DNA of 42,990 nucleotides from Robiginitomaculum sp. (GTDB taxonomy: Bacteria > Pseudomonadota > Alphaproteobacteria > Caulobacterales > Maricaulaceae), in NCBI GenBank assembly GCA_021776565.1, contig JAJFFQ010000017.1, positions 1 to 42,990 of the forward strand, given 5' to 3'. This document shows positions 35,521-42,990 of this stretch, one piece after another (position 1 is the stretch's first letter; each line of letters opens with the position of its first letter). A program made the translations under genes and the position numbers. The notes below the pieces were generated by a model. It ran no database searches. It was not told where the DNA came from and saw only the letters and a list, made by a program, of their open reading frames with translations.

Positions 35521-35990
35521 TCAATTGTCTTGTTTTTGTTAAGGGCTGCGCCAACTTGATCCAATACGCGGTAATGTGCAACCAGTTCCGTGCTCATGCG
35601 GGCTGGCCGCCCAGTATCCAGGTGAAAGCAGACCAGTTTCCACAAGGATCGAAAAATGGTTTTCCCTGTATCGGCGCGGCGAATCTGGTAGCGTCGTTCC
35701 GCCCGCAAACGCCCGTCAGAGGCAACAATCCAGACCGCCACATCCAGCTCATCGCCCTGGTAGGACGAAGCCAGATAATCAGTTTCAGCACGTATGACCG
35801 CCATGCCGCGCCGGGCAATGACGCAGGTTTTTTTATCAAACCCGAAGCTGTCCCAATGCGCCCATGCCGCCTCGTCCAGCCAGGTGTTATAGACCGCGTT
35901 ATTGACATGGCCGAAGGCATCTATGTGCTCAGGCATGGCCTTGACCCGGTGAATAAACGGTTCAGGTAAATCCCAGACAGCCACACTCAT
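35517..35990 (-). CDS. Acyl-CoA thioesterase, 4HBT/YbgC-like hot-dog protein
   Basis: This 157-residue hot-dog-fold protein has DAFGHVNNAVYNTWLDEAAWAHWDSFG, the Asp/His-N pattern of 4-hydroxybenzoyl-CoA thioesterase relatives (PF13279 type). It hydrolyses acyl-CoA, but the chain specificity is unknown. It is flanked by 4-base overlaps with ppk2 upstream and map downstream. This places a lipid or CoA enzyme inside a housekeeping operon without an obvious metabolic link. Confidence 0.88.
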   Translation of the reverse strand: MSVAVWDLPEPFIHRVKAMPEHIDAFGHVNNAVYNTWLDEAAWAHWDSFGFDKKTCVIARRGMAVIRAETDYLASSYQGDELDVAVWIVASDGRLRAERRYQIRRADTGKTIFRSLWKLVCFHLDTGRPARMSTELVAHYRVLDQVGAALNKNKTIE

Positions 35991-36751
35991 GGGGCCAGGG
36001 TTCCATTATCAAAATGCTTGTTTGTGTATTCTCTGACAATTTTCCGGTCAGGCAATTGATCGGTTAAATCCGGAGCGATTTTGCGCAAAAGATCGCGCAT
36101 GACGTTTAGCCGGGCGATACGTTTATTGCCCGCCTGTACAACGTTCCAGTGGCTGTCATCATGATCTGTACGGCTCAGCATGGCATTGCGCGCGGCACTA
36201 TACTCATCCCAGCGCGATTGGGCATACGCATCCAGCGGGCTAAGTTTCCAGGTCTTGAGGGGGTCAGTTTTGCGTTTTTCCAGCCTTTTGTTCTGCTCGG
36301 ATTTGCTGATGTCCAGCCAGTATTTTATCAGCACAATGCCATCTTTGGCGAGCATGGCTTCAAATTGTGGGGCGGCTTGTAAAAAGGTTTCGTTTTGCTC
36401 TGGCGTGCAAAACCCCATCACCGGTTCAACACCGGCACGGTTATACCAGGAACGATTGAACAGCACGATCTCGCCTTTGGCGGGCAAATGCGGCACGTAA
36501 CGCTGAAAATACCATGAAGCCCGGTCCCGATCGCCCGGTTTGGGCAGCGCCATTGTACGCACCTCACGGGGTGGCAGGTTTTCAGTGATGCGTTTGATAG
36601 CTCCATCCTTGCCGGCAGCATCACGCCCCTCAAATACAACACACACTCGCCTGTTTTCATCAACAATGCGACGTTGTAAATGACCAAGGGCAATTTGCAG
36701 AGTGCGCAGATCGCGTTCATAGATTTTTCGGGATAACGGGTTTTTACTCAA
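35987..36751 (-). CDS. ppk2: Polyphosphate kinase 2
   Basis: This 254-residue PPK2 protein has the Walker A-like FEGRDAAGKDG (about 40-50), the lid region PKPGDRDRASWYFQRY and the LFNRSWYNRAG motif. It matches class I PPK2, which phosphorylates nucleoside diphosphates with polyphosphate. The start is a TTG at 36751, and GGAG lies 6-7 bases upstream. No in-frame ATG is close by and conserved sequence begins here. It is the first gene of a four-gene run (ppk2, thioesterase, map, radC). Confidence 0.93.
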   Translation of the reverse strand: MSKNPLSRKIYERDLRTLQIALGHLQRRIVDENRRVCVVFEGRDAAGKDGAIKRITENLPPREVRTMALPKPGDRDRASWYFQRYVPHLPAKGEIVLFNRSWYNRAGVEPVMGFCTPEQNETFLQAAPQFEAMLAKDGIVLIKYWLDISKSEQNKRLEKRKTDPLKTWKLSPLDAYAQSRWDEYSAARNAMLSRTDHDDSHWNVVQAGNKRIARLNVMRDLLRKIAPDLTDQLPDRKIVREYTNKHFDNGTLAP

Positions 36752-36826
36752 ATCAATCTCCTAATCAGGCCAGCTGCTTGTGAACCAAGCCCACTATCAA
36801 GCAAAAATCAAACCAAGAGACATACC

Positions 36827-36853
36827 AGGGTTCAAACTCATTCAAATGGTTTA
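36827..36853. repeat. Solo copy of the AGGGTTCAAACTCATTCA repeat
   Basis: This 18-base core followed by AATGGTTTA matches both arms of the 283-bp element at 26396. It overlaps the last codon and stop of the malate synthase gene. I see no matching right arm nearby, so it may be a relic. Confidence 0.55.
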
Positions 36854-38452
36854 TTTGACCAGCTCATAGGCAGGTATAGTCAAAAACTCGGTAAATTCAT
36901 CATCAAAAACCAGATCACGCATCAGTAATACTGCTTCATCATTACGGCTCTCAATCCAGTTATCTGTGCCTGTCTGGGCTTTCAGGTTTCCAAGCACTTC
37001 GTCAAACTGGCTTTGTAAAAATTCCGTGTTCACAGGCGTGCCATCCTCCATACGTGCACCATGGGTGCGCCATTGCCAGAGCTGGGCGCGGGAAATTTCG
37101 GCAGTTGCGGCATCTTCCATAAGGTTATGGATAGGCGCAGCGCCCTGCCCGCGCAGCCACGATGAAATATAGAGAATGCCCACTTCGATATTGGTGCGCA
37201 CCCCGGCCCTAGTTATTGCACCTTCACTGGGTGTCAAAAGATCAGCCGCGCGGACGCAAAATCCGTTTAATCGCGTCACCTGGTTCGCAGTTGGCATATG
37301 CATATCGAACACTTCTGTTGCCAGTGCGACCATGCCCGGATGGGCAACCCAGGTGCCGTCATGGCCGTCTTTAACCTCGCGCTCCTTGTCGGCACGCACC
37401 TTGGCAAAGGCGGCATCATTGGCCGCATTATCGCCCTTGACCGGAATTTGTGCCGCCATACCGCCAATGGCATGGGCGCCGCGCCGGTGACAGGTTTCAA
37501 TCACCAGTTTTGAATAGGCACTCATAAAGGGTGAGGTCATGCTGACCTCGGCACGATCCGGCAGGATACGGTCAGCGCGTTTGCCAAAACGTTTGATATA
37601 GCTGAAAATATAATCCCAGCGTCCACAATTAAGACCGACAATATGGTCACGTAATGCGTAAAGAATTTCATCGATCTCAAAGCTGGCAAGAATTGTCTCG
37701 ATGAGTACGGTAACACGCACAGTGCCAACCGGCAGGCCCAGTGCCTTTTGTGCGTGCAAAATGACCATGTTCCATAATCGTGCCTCGCCGGCGCTTTCCA
37801 GCTTGGGCAAATAATAATATGGCCCGCTGTTTAAACCTTTAAGCGCCGCATGATTATGAAAAAGGTAAAGCCCAAAATCAAAAAGTGAGGCCGATACCGC
37901 CGCGCCATCAACCTGCATGTGCGCCTCATCCATGTGCCAGCCTCGTGGTCGCACGATAAGCACTGCCGGATCATTGTTTAGTGCATAGGGTTTTCCACGT
38001 GCCTTGTCCTCAAAATCAATGGCACGGGCATTGGCATCTCGCAGATTTAGCTGGCCCTGAACCATATTGGCCCAATTGGGTGACGAGGCATCCTCAAAAT
38101 CGGCCATAAAGCATTTGGCCCCGCTATTTAGCGCATTGATGACCATTTTACGGCTCACAGGGCCGGTAATCTCCACCCGGCGATCCTGTAAATCTTCTGG
38201 TGCCGGGCGTACCTGCCAATCACCAGCACGAATGTCTGCTGTCTCTGTCAGAAAGTCAGGATCATCACCAGCATCCAGTACTTTTTGCCGTTCCATGCGT
38301 GCGGCCAACAAGGCCAGCCGAGGAGCATTAAAGCGCCGATGCAAATCGGCAATAAAACCAAGAGCCTTCGGATTTAGAATTTGTGAAAACCCAGGTTCGG
38401 CAGAACCGGTAATGGTCACACCGTTCGGGCAGGAATAGGCACGTGTTGTCAT
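36851..38452 (-). CDS. aceB: Malate synthase A
   Basis: This 533-residue enzyme condenses glyoxylate with acetyl-CoA to malate. The signature DHIVGLNCGRWDYIFSYI (around residue 269) and the following active-site segments match the A-type malate synthase. The length is usual for that isoform. ATG 38452 has AGGA 7 bases before it; the ORF's first codon at 38455 is only TTG. It lies 56 bases downstream of aceA and is probably cotranscribed. The last codons overlap a dispersed repeat copy. Confidence 0.96.
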   Translation of the reverse strand: MTTRAYSCPNGVTITGSAEPGFSQILNPKALGFIADLHRRFNAPRLALLAARMERQKVLDAGDDPDFLTETADIRAGDWQVRPAPEDLQDRRVEITGPVSRKMVINALNSGAKCFMADFEDASSPNWANMVQGQLNLRDANARAIDFEDKARGKPYALNNDPAVLIVRPRGWHMDEAHMQVDGAAVSASLFDFGLYLFHNHAALKGLNSGPYYYLPKLESAGEARLWNMVILHAQKALGLPVGTVRVTVLIETILASFEIDEILYALRDHIVGLNCGRWDYIFSYIKRFGKRADRILPDRAEVSMTSPFMSAYSKLVIETCHRRGAHAIGGMAAQIPVKGDNAANDAAFAKVRADKEREVKDGHDGTWVAHPGMVALATEVFDMHMPTANQVTRLNGFCVRAADLLTPSEGAITRAGVRTNIEVGILYISSWLRGQGAAPIHNLMEDAATAEISRAQLWQWRTHGARMEDGTPVNTEFLQSQFDEVLGNLKAQTGTDNWIESRNDEAVLLMRDLVFDDEFTEFLTIPAYELVK

Positions 38453-38508
38453 CAATTATCCTCATCAATGCATCAAAGGCGCATGTGCCCCGGCCAGCCA
38501 TGGCTTGT

Positions 38509-39801
38509 CTATTGTGCAGCAGCCGTAAATTGTGCGTTTTCAGTTGATTCGCCCAATGCTGTTGTCGAAGACTGCCCCCCGGAAATGGCATTGGCCACCG
38601 CATCAAAATACCCGGTGCCCACTTCGCGTTGATGCCGCGTGGCAGTATAGCCATTCTGCTCGGCGGCAAACTCGGCCTGTTGCAGTTCTGAATAGGCGGC
38701 CATACCCCGGTCTTTATAGCCACGGGCCAGCTCGAACATGCCATAATTGAGATTGTGGAAACCAGCCAGTGTCACAAACTGGTATTTATAGCCCATGGCT
38801 CCCAGCTCGCGCTGGTATCTGGCGATGGTGTCATTGTCCAGATTCGCTTCCCAGTTAAAACTGGGTGAGCAATTATAAGCCAGTAACTTGCCCGGAAATT
38901 CCTTGTGAATAGCTTCGGCAAAACACCGTGCATCATCAAGGTTGGGTTTGGAGGTTTCCCACCATAACAGGTCTGCTACTTTGGCATAGGCCAAACCCCG
39001 TTTGATGCAATGGGCAACACCATCACCTTTGAGGCGATAAAAACCTTCCGGCGTGCGTCCGGCATCATAGTCAATAAACTCGTGGTCGCGCTCGTCTATG
39101 TCCGAGGTTAGCAGTTTGGCGCTTTCCGCATCGGTTCGGGCAACCACCAGTGTTGGTACACCGCAAACGTCCGCCGCCAGACGCGCCGCTTGTAAATTGC
39201 GCTCATGGGCCTTGGTCGGGATGAGAACCTTGCCGCCAAGATGGCCGCATTTTTTCTCGGACGCCAGCTGGTCTTCAAAATGAACCCCTGCGGCACCGGC
39301 CTCAATATAGGCTTTCATGATCTCAAAGCAATTAAGCGGGCCGCCAAAGCCCGCTTCTGCATCGGCCACGATGGGGGCAAACCAGTCGCGCTTTGCGCCG
39401 CCTTCCGAACATTCAATCTGGTCGGCCCGTTGCAGGGTGCGGTTTATCTTCTTGGCCAGCTCCGGGCCGGAATTGGCCGGGTACAAGGACTGGTCTGGGT
39501 ACATGGCACCCGCAACATTAGCGTCTGCCGCCACCTGCCAGCCAGATAGATAAATCGCTTTTAAGCCGGCGCGCACCATCTGCATGGCCTGATTGCCACT
39601 CATGGCACCCAGCGCATTGATATATGGCTCATCGTGGAGGAGTTTCCATAGCTGATTGGCCCCGCGAGCGGCCAGAGTATGTGTAATTTGCACAGAGCCG
39701 CGCAGACGGTTTACGTCCTCTGTGCTATAATTGCGGTCTATACCATCAAAGCGACCGGCGGGGGCTGTGGGAACGAGGGTTTCAAAATTCTGGTTGCTCA
39801 T
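38509..39801 (-). CDS. aceA: Isocitrate lyase
   Basis: This 430-residue enzyme splits isocitrate to glyoxylate and succinate. The active-site motif KKCGHLGG is present near residue 190, and the ending [20 protein letters not shown] is typical. ATG 39801 has GGAGA 6 bases upstream and is preferred to in-frame starts above it. It faces the ScfR-type regulator gene across 157 bases with two palindromic candidates. With aceB it forms the glyoxylate shunt for growth on two-carbon compounds. Confidence 0.97.
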   Translation of the reverse strand: MSNQNFETLVPTAPAGRFDGIDRNYSTEDVNRLRGSVQITHTLAARGANQLWKLLHDEPYINALGAMSGNQAMQMVRAGLKAIYLSGWQVAADANVAGAMYPDQSLYPANSGPELAKKINRTLQRADQIECSEGGAKRDWFAPIVADAEAGFGGPLNCFEIMKAYIEAGAAGVHFEDQLASEKKCGHLGGKVLIPTKAHERNLQAARLAADVCGVPTLVVARTDAESAKLLTSDIDERDHEFIDYDAGRTPEGFYRLKGDGVAHCIKRGLAYAKVADLLWWETSKPNLDDARCFAEAIHKEFPGKLLAYNCSPSFNWEANLDNDTIARYQRELGAMGYKYQFVTLAGFHNLNYGMFELARGYKDRGMAAYSELQQAEFAAEQNGYTATRHQREVGTGYFDAVANAISGGQSSTTALGESTENAQFTAAAQ

Positions 39802-39853
39802 GCTTGTCTCCATCATCAATAGCCAAAGAGCGTGATATTTTTCATTACTTCTA

Positions 39854-39866
39854 TGACAAAATGTCA
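39854..39866. promoter_or_regulatory. TGACA-AAA-TGTCA palindrome upstream of aceA
   Basis: This 13-bp inverted repeat sits about 53 bases before the aceA ATG. It is a candidate operator for the divergent ScfR-like regulator. Confidence 0.4.
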
Positions 39867-39932
39867 GATACTTTGAGTTTTTGATACAAAATAAGCGTTT
39901 ACGTGTTGGTTTTGTGTGTTAAGTTATTTGTC

Positions 39933-39950
39933 ATATTGTAAATATTGTAA
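39933..39950. promoter_or_regulatory. Tandem ATATTGTAA repeat upstream of the regulator start
   Basis: Two exact adjacent copies of ATATTGTAA lie 9 bases before the regulator ATG. They could be a binding site for autoregulation. No Shine-Dalgarno is evident before this ATG. Confidence 0.4.
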
Positions 39951-39958
39951 ATAATAAC

Positions 39959-41386
39959 ATGACTGAAAAAAAACTTTTTGCTGGTGCACGGCTGAAACGA
40001 TTACGCAAGGAGCTGGGTTTGACGCAAGTCGGCATGGCCGCAGATCTGGGGGTCTCTGCGAGCTATCTTAACTTGATGGAGCGCAATCAGCGCCCGTTAA
40101 GCGCCCGGGTTTTAATCCGGCTGGCGGAAACATTTGAATTTGACCTGAAAAGCTTTGCGGCGGCCCCGGATCAAACCACGTTACTGGCTTTGCGTGAAGC
40201 GGCGGCGGATCCGGCCATTGAAGACATTGCGCTTGACGTTCAGGACATAAAGGAGCTGGCCGATGCCCACCCGCGTGCGGCACAGGCGCTCATTCAATTG
40301 CATCAGAATTATCGTGGCACGGCCAGCGATTTGGCCAGCCTGGCCGAACGCTTTGACGATCGTCAGGGGTTTATTCAAACCGGCGAGCAACCTTTGCAAC
40401 AGGTTCGCAATGTCCTGCAGGAACACGACAACTATTTTCCTGATCTGGAGGAAGCAGCAGAGGTTTTTGCCGATGAGGCTCACCTGGATCGCGCTGACCT
40501 GTCTGCGGGGATGCAAGCCTATCTGCTACAAGTGCATGGCGTGCGAACCCGTATTTTGCCCATGGCAGTCATGCGCGGGAATTTACGCCGTTATGATCGC
40601 CATTCCAGACGATTGGCGCTCAATGAGTTTCTGGACATTCCAGCGCGACAATTTCAACTGGCAGTACAAATTGCACTGCTGGAGCAACGTGATCTTCTGG
40701 ATCAGATGGAGATGGAAACTGACCTGACAACAAAGGTCTCCCGCCGGTTTTACCGCCTGGCATTGGCCAATTATTTCGCCGCCGCCCTAATTATGCCCTA
40801 TGATACAACACTCAAAGCCGCACAGGGTTTACGCTACGACCTGGAACGTCTGCGCCGCCATCTTGGTGTCAGTTTCGAGCAAGTATGCCACCGTCTGACA
40901 AGCTTGAAAAAACCGGGTGCCCGAGGCGTTGACTTTTTTATGCTGCGCGCAGATCTGGCAGGAAATATAACCAAACGATTTGGCGGGAAAGGCTTTACCT
41001 ATGCCAAAACCGGTGGTTCATGCGCCAGACTTTGCATGTGGAGTGCGACCATGCGATCGGGTGAAATACTGCCGCAAGCCATCGCCTTTGGGGATGGAAC
41101 CCGCACATTCACCCTGTCTTGTGCCATCAGAATTGCCAATGAAGAAGACCGGTATAATCGCACTCAGCACATTGTTATGCTGGGCTGCCCATTAGAAGAG
41201 GCCGGACAACTTGTTTACGCAGATACACGGGATTTTGAAAACCCCGATAACCTGACCCCGGTCGGTTTGAACTGCCGACTTTGTGATCGCCAGTCATGCG
41301 CCCAGCGGGCTTTTCCGCCTCTGCAAAAACGCCTCTATGCAGATGAAACCAAACGCTCTGCCGTGCCATTTTCATTTAGCAGTTAA
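39959..41386 (+). CDS. ScfR-family transcriptional regulator (XRE helix-turn-helix, ImmA/IrrE-like domain)
   Basis: This 475-residue regulator has an N-terminal helix-turn-helix of the XRE type (about 10-65: LKRLRKELGLTQVGMAADLGVSASYLNLMERNQRPLS split over two helices). A long middle region carries IrrE/ImmA-like sequence, and a C-terminal cysteine block (CRLCDRQSCAQR) comes last. This matches the ScfR group, known for RamB and PccR, which respond to acyl-CoA and control short-chain acid metabolism. It is divergent from aceA, so control of aceBA is the obvious hypothesis. It reads into its own gene from the 157-base shared region. Confidence 0.9.
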   Translation: MTEKKLFAGARLKRLRKELGLTQVGMAADLGVSASYLNLMERNQRPLSARVLIRLAETFEFDLKSFAAAPDQTTLLALREAAADPAIEDIALDVQDIKELADAHPRAAQALIQLHQNYRGTASDLASLAERFDDRQGFIQTGEQPLQQVRNVLQEHDNYFPDLEEAAEVFADEAHLDRADLSAGMQAYLLQVHGVRTRILPMAVMRGNLRRYDRHSRRLALNEFLDIPARQFQLAVQIALLEQRDLLDQMEMETDLTTKVSRRFYRLALANYFAAALIMPYDTTLKAAQGLRYDLERLRRHLGVSFEQVCHRLTSLKKPGARGVDFFMLRADLAGNITKRFGGKGFTYAKTGGSCARLCMWSATMRSGEILPQAIAFGDGTRTFTLSCAIRIANEEDRYNRTQHIVMLGCPLEEAGQLVYADTRDFENPDNLTPVGLNCRLCDRQSCAQRAFPPLQKRLYADETKRSAVPFSFSS

Positions 41387-41488
41387 GGTACCCGCCAAGA
41401 GCGAGCATACCCCAAAAGCAAAGCAAAATAGGTCGACCCCAATGAACTCTGCCCTTAAATCACCTTATTACATTTATAGGTATGCTGT

Positions 41489-42229
41489 ATGGGGCTTTTC
41501 AAGGACATACAGCATAGCAAAAGCGCAAGGCTGGCGTTTGTCTTGTCTATACCTGTGCTTTTATCAGCTTGCCTTTATCTGGATATAGGAACGGCGCTTT
41601 CCCTGAAGCGCATGGATCCATACACGGTTGATCTGGTGAACAGCCGTGCCGCGATTTTGCTACCGCCAACTATAAATTATGCACAAACGGTCAGCGTCAC
41701 AGTGCGGGTCACCCGTAACGAAACCGTTTTGCAAGAAGAATTATTTGCCCTGGAGGTTGTGGAAGATGAGGAAGACCTGCCCGGTATTGATCTGGCGCAA
41801 TTATACCGGCGACCATTGATTGTCAGGCTGGCAAAGGCTGATTATCGCCGCGCTAATGCCTTGCAAACGCGCCTAGCAATTCTTGATAAAAATCACAAAT
41901 GGGTGGAGCCGGGCAGTGAAACAGTAAAGAGTAATTCAGGCACAAAAACCTCAGAGCCACAACAGCGCGCCATTGCCGATGATGAAGATGCCAGCGGTGA
42001 TCTGACCATAGCCTGGCAATTTTCTTTCAGCCCTGCCGGGATTGAGCGGCATTGCGCCCGAAAAAAGAAAGTCCGCCTTACCGGCTGGGTGAAGGTCAAT
42101 GATGATGCGCAATACCGCCGTGTCGTACACGGCCTGCCGTTAAAGAAAATTTTTGGCAAAAAAGGTATGAAACAACTGTGTTCAGCCAGTGAAAAACTGC
42201 TCAATGAAACGCAAAATGAGAGCACATAA
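41489..42229 (+). CDS. Predicted lipoprotein, unknown function
   Basis: This 246-residue protein has a lipobox near residue 28 (LLSACLYL), a region of beta strands (about 60-120), a charged acidic linker (SNSGTKTSEPQQ) and a basic C-terminal part with IERHCARKKKVRL. I do not recognise a family. It stands alone, with 8 bases to the convergent 5-FCL gene. ATG 41489 gives a plausible lipoprotein signal. Confidence 0.6.
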   Translation: MGLFKDIQHSKSARLAFVLSIPVLLSACLYLDIGTALSLKRMDPYTVDLVNSRAAILLPPTINYAQTVSVTVRVTRNETVLQEELFALEVVEDEEDLPGIDLAQLYRRPLIVRLAKADYRRANALQTRLAILDKNHKWVEPGSETVKSNSGTKTSEPQQRAIADDEDASGDLTIAWQFSFSPAGIERHCARKKKVRLTGWVKVNDDAQYRRVVHGLPLKKIFGKKGMKQLCSASEKLLNETQNEST

Positions 42230-42237
42230 AATTCAAT

Positions 42238-42831
42238 CTAGGGCGTTTTGCCGGTAATGCTGATCGCCCCGGTTTCGGTCAATACCCAGTCAAGACTTTG
42301 ATCGCCGCCATCTGTGGGCACTTTGGGCATTTGCTGTGCGGCATAACCGATCCCGACGGCACACAAATGTGGGTTGGCCGCACGCATGGTTTTGAGAGTG
42401 CGGTCATAATAACCACCGCCATAGCCAAGACGCCGTCCCTTTTTGTCAAACGCCAATAAAGGCACCAATACAATTTCCGGCACCATGGGTTTGGCCGTAG
42501 GCAAGGGTTCTTCAACATCATACTTGCCAAAGTTCAATTCATCCCCCGGCGACCAGACACGAAATTCCAGTGGAAGATCATCACCCGCCATCACCGGCAG
42601 ACAAAGTTGCGCGCCCCGTGACTTTAGTTTTTCCAAAAGCGCCGCCGGGTCAATCTCGCTTTGGATGGCAACATACCCGGAAATGTTTAATCCCGGGCGG
42701 GTGAGCAGTTCAGCGGGGAAGCGCGCGGACAACTGCGTGCCCGAACGTGGATAGAGAGATTGCAAGGTGACCCGCTTGCGCTTCATCCGTGCACGCAGAT
42801 CAGTTTTTTCATTAGAATTAAAAAACGACAT
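42238..42831 (-). CDS. 5-formyltetrahydrofolate cyclo-ligase
   Basis: This 197-residue enzyme converts 5-formyl-THF to 5,10-methenyl-THF with ATP. The motif GYGGGYYDRTL (near residue 135) and the RKRVTLQSL opening are typical of the family. ATG 42831 has GGAG 9 bases upstream. The longer frame to 42915 runs through the probable 6S RNA and is rejected. Position next to a 6S RNA gene is common in proteobacteria. Confidence 0.93.
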   Translation of the reverse strand: MSFFNSNEKTDLRARMKRKRVTLQSLYPRSGTQLSARFPAELLTRPGLNISGYVAIQSEIDPAALLEKLKSRGAQLCLPVMAGDDLPLEFRVWSPGDELNFGKYDVEEPLPTAKPMVPEIVLVPLLAFDKKGRRLGYGGGYYDRTLKTMRAANPHLCAVGIGYAAQQMPKVPTDGGDQSLDWVLTETGAISITGKTP

Positions 42832-42849
42832 ATTTGGCGGCTCCACAAA

Positions 42850-42990
42850 CACCGTTGGGGCGTAAATGCCCTGATGACCCAAAAGTTCAGGTGGGCGCAG
42901 CATAAAAGAGACCACGGTCTCAATCAGAGGACGCTCCCTCAGGAGACGATACGGTCGCCGGGATTGTACCCCTGACGCGCGCCGCAGACA
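42850..42990 (-). ncRNA. ssrS: Probable 6S RNA (3' part, continues past window end)
   Basis: The minus strand upstream of the cyclo-ligase carries a long hairpin (42917-42947: GTCTC/GAGAC with an inner GAGG/CCUC, extended by GACC/GGTC outside). Unpaired bubble-like segments flank it, followed by CCCACCTG and a 3' tail. This outline, and the position just upstream of 5-FCL, fit the 6S RNA gene ssrS. The 5' end lies beyond the window, so the closing stem cannot be checked. The exact 3' end is uncertain. Confidence 0.5.

Noticed and set aside
39959-41386. Phage-type repressor/ImmA protease or toxin-antitoxin antitoxin, from the helix-turn-helix plus IrrE-like domain
   Set aside because: Length, the C-terminal cysteine block and position opposite aceA fit the ScfR regulator family. 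No phage gene is nearby.
42832-42915. N-terminal extension of 5-formyltetrahydrofolate cyclo-ligase
   Set aside because: It is unlike the family start and overlaps the probable 6S RNA 3' part. ATG 42831 has a better ribosome-binding site.

Overview
The window looks like an alphaproteobacterial chromosome segment of moderate GC. The evidence is the gene content and order: a cobS-cobT pair beside a J-domain gene and bolA, the DUF2948 / UPF0262 / small phosphatase block, an ScfR-type regulator divergent from the glyoxylate-shunt genes, DUF4153 and RHH_4-type proteins, and a probable 6S RNA upstream of 5-formyltetrahydrofolate cyclo-ligase. I cannot place the order or genus. Nearly all of it is ordinary housekeeping sequence. 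I see no prophage, CRISPR array, large island or complete defence locus.

Layout. 1-620: the 3' end of an IS256-type transposase, its terminal repeat, a second inverted copy of the same IS end, and a repeat-rich gene-free stretch. 703-6606: a small membrane protein, an aldehyde dehydrogenase, cobalt chelatase subunits CobT and CobS, a J-domain protein and BolA. 6710-11355: a serine-hydrolase lipoprotein, a Phd/ParE-type toxin-antitoxin pair bracketed by copies of the end of an OmpA-like gene, an OmpA/MotB-like plus MotA/ExbB-like pair, and a ribbon-helix-helix protein. 11639-14876: folA, a VUT-family transporter, thyA and rsgA. 14972-21707: a DUF4153 membrane protein, msrA, an AhpD-like protein, VanZ, DUF3445, an exported repeat protein with a peptidoglycan-binding domain, and a response regulator. 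21713-27886: an AGCS symporter, an alkaline phosphatase lipoprotein, two YceI proteins and a cytochrome b561-YceI fusion. 27918-33739: a threonylcarbamoyl-AMP synthase, an FAD-linked dehydrogenase, a small phosphatase, UPF0262, DUF2948, an alpha/beta hydrolase and a GntP permease. 33802-36751: tRNA-Ser(GGA) and the overlapping run ppk2-thioesterase-map-radC. 36851-41386: aceB, aceA and the divergent ScfR-type regulator. 41489-42990: a lipoprotein, 5-FCL and the probable 6S RNA.

Genes that probably work together: CobS with CobT (cobalt insertion; CobN is not in the window); FolA with ThyA (the dTMP/folate cycle); AceA with AceB (glyoxylate shunt), probably under the adjacent regulator; the MotA-like and OmpA-like proteins (a proton-driven envelope machine); and b561-YceI with two YceI proteins (envelope isoprenoid or redox chemistry).

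The most unusual structures are the toxin-antitoxin cassette lying between two copies of an OmpA-gene 3' end, the inverted pair of IS256 ends, and a short dispersed repeat with a GACCCT/GATCCT core found repeatedly just 5' of start codons. I found no convincing new biological system.
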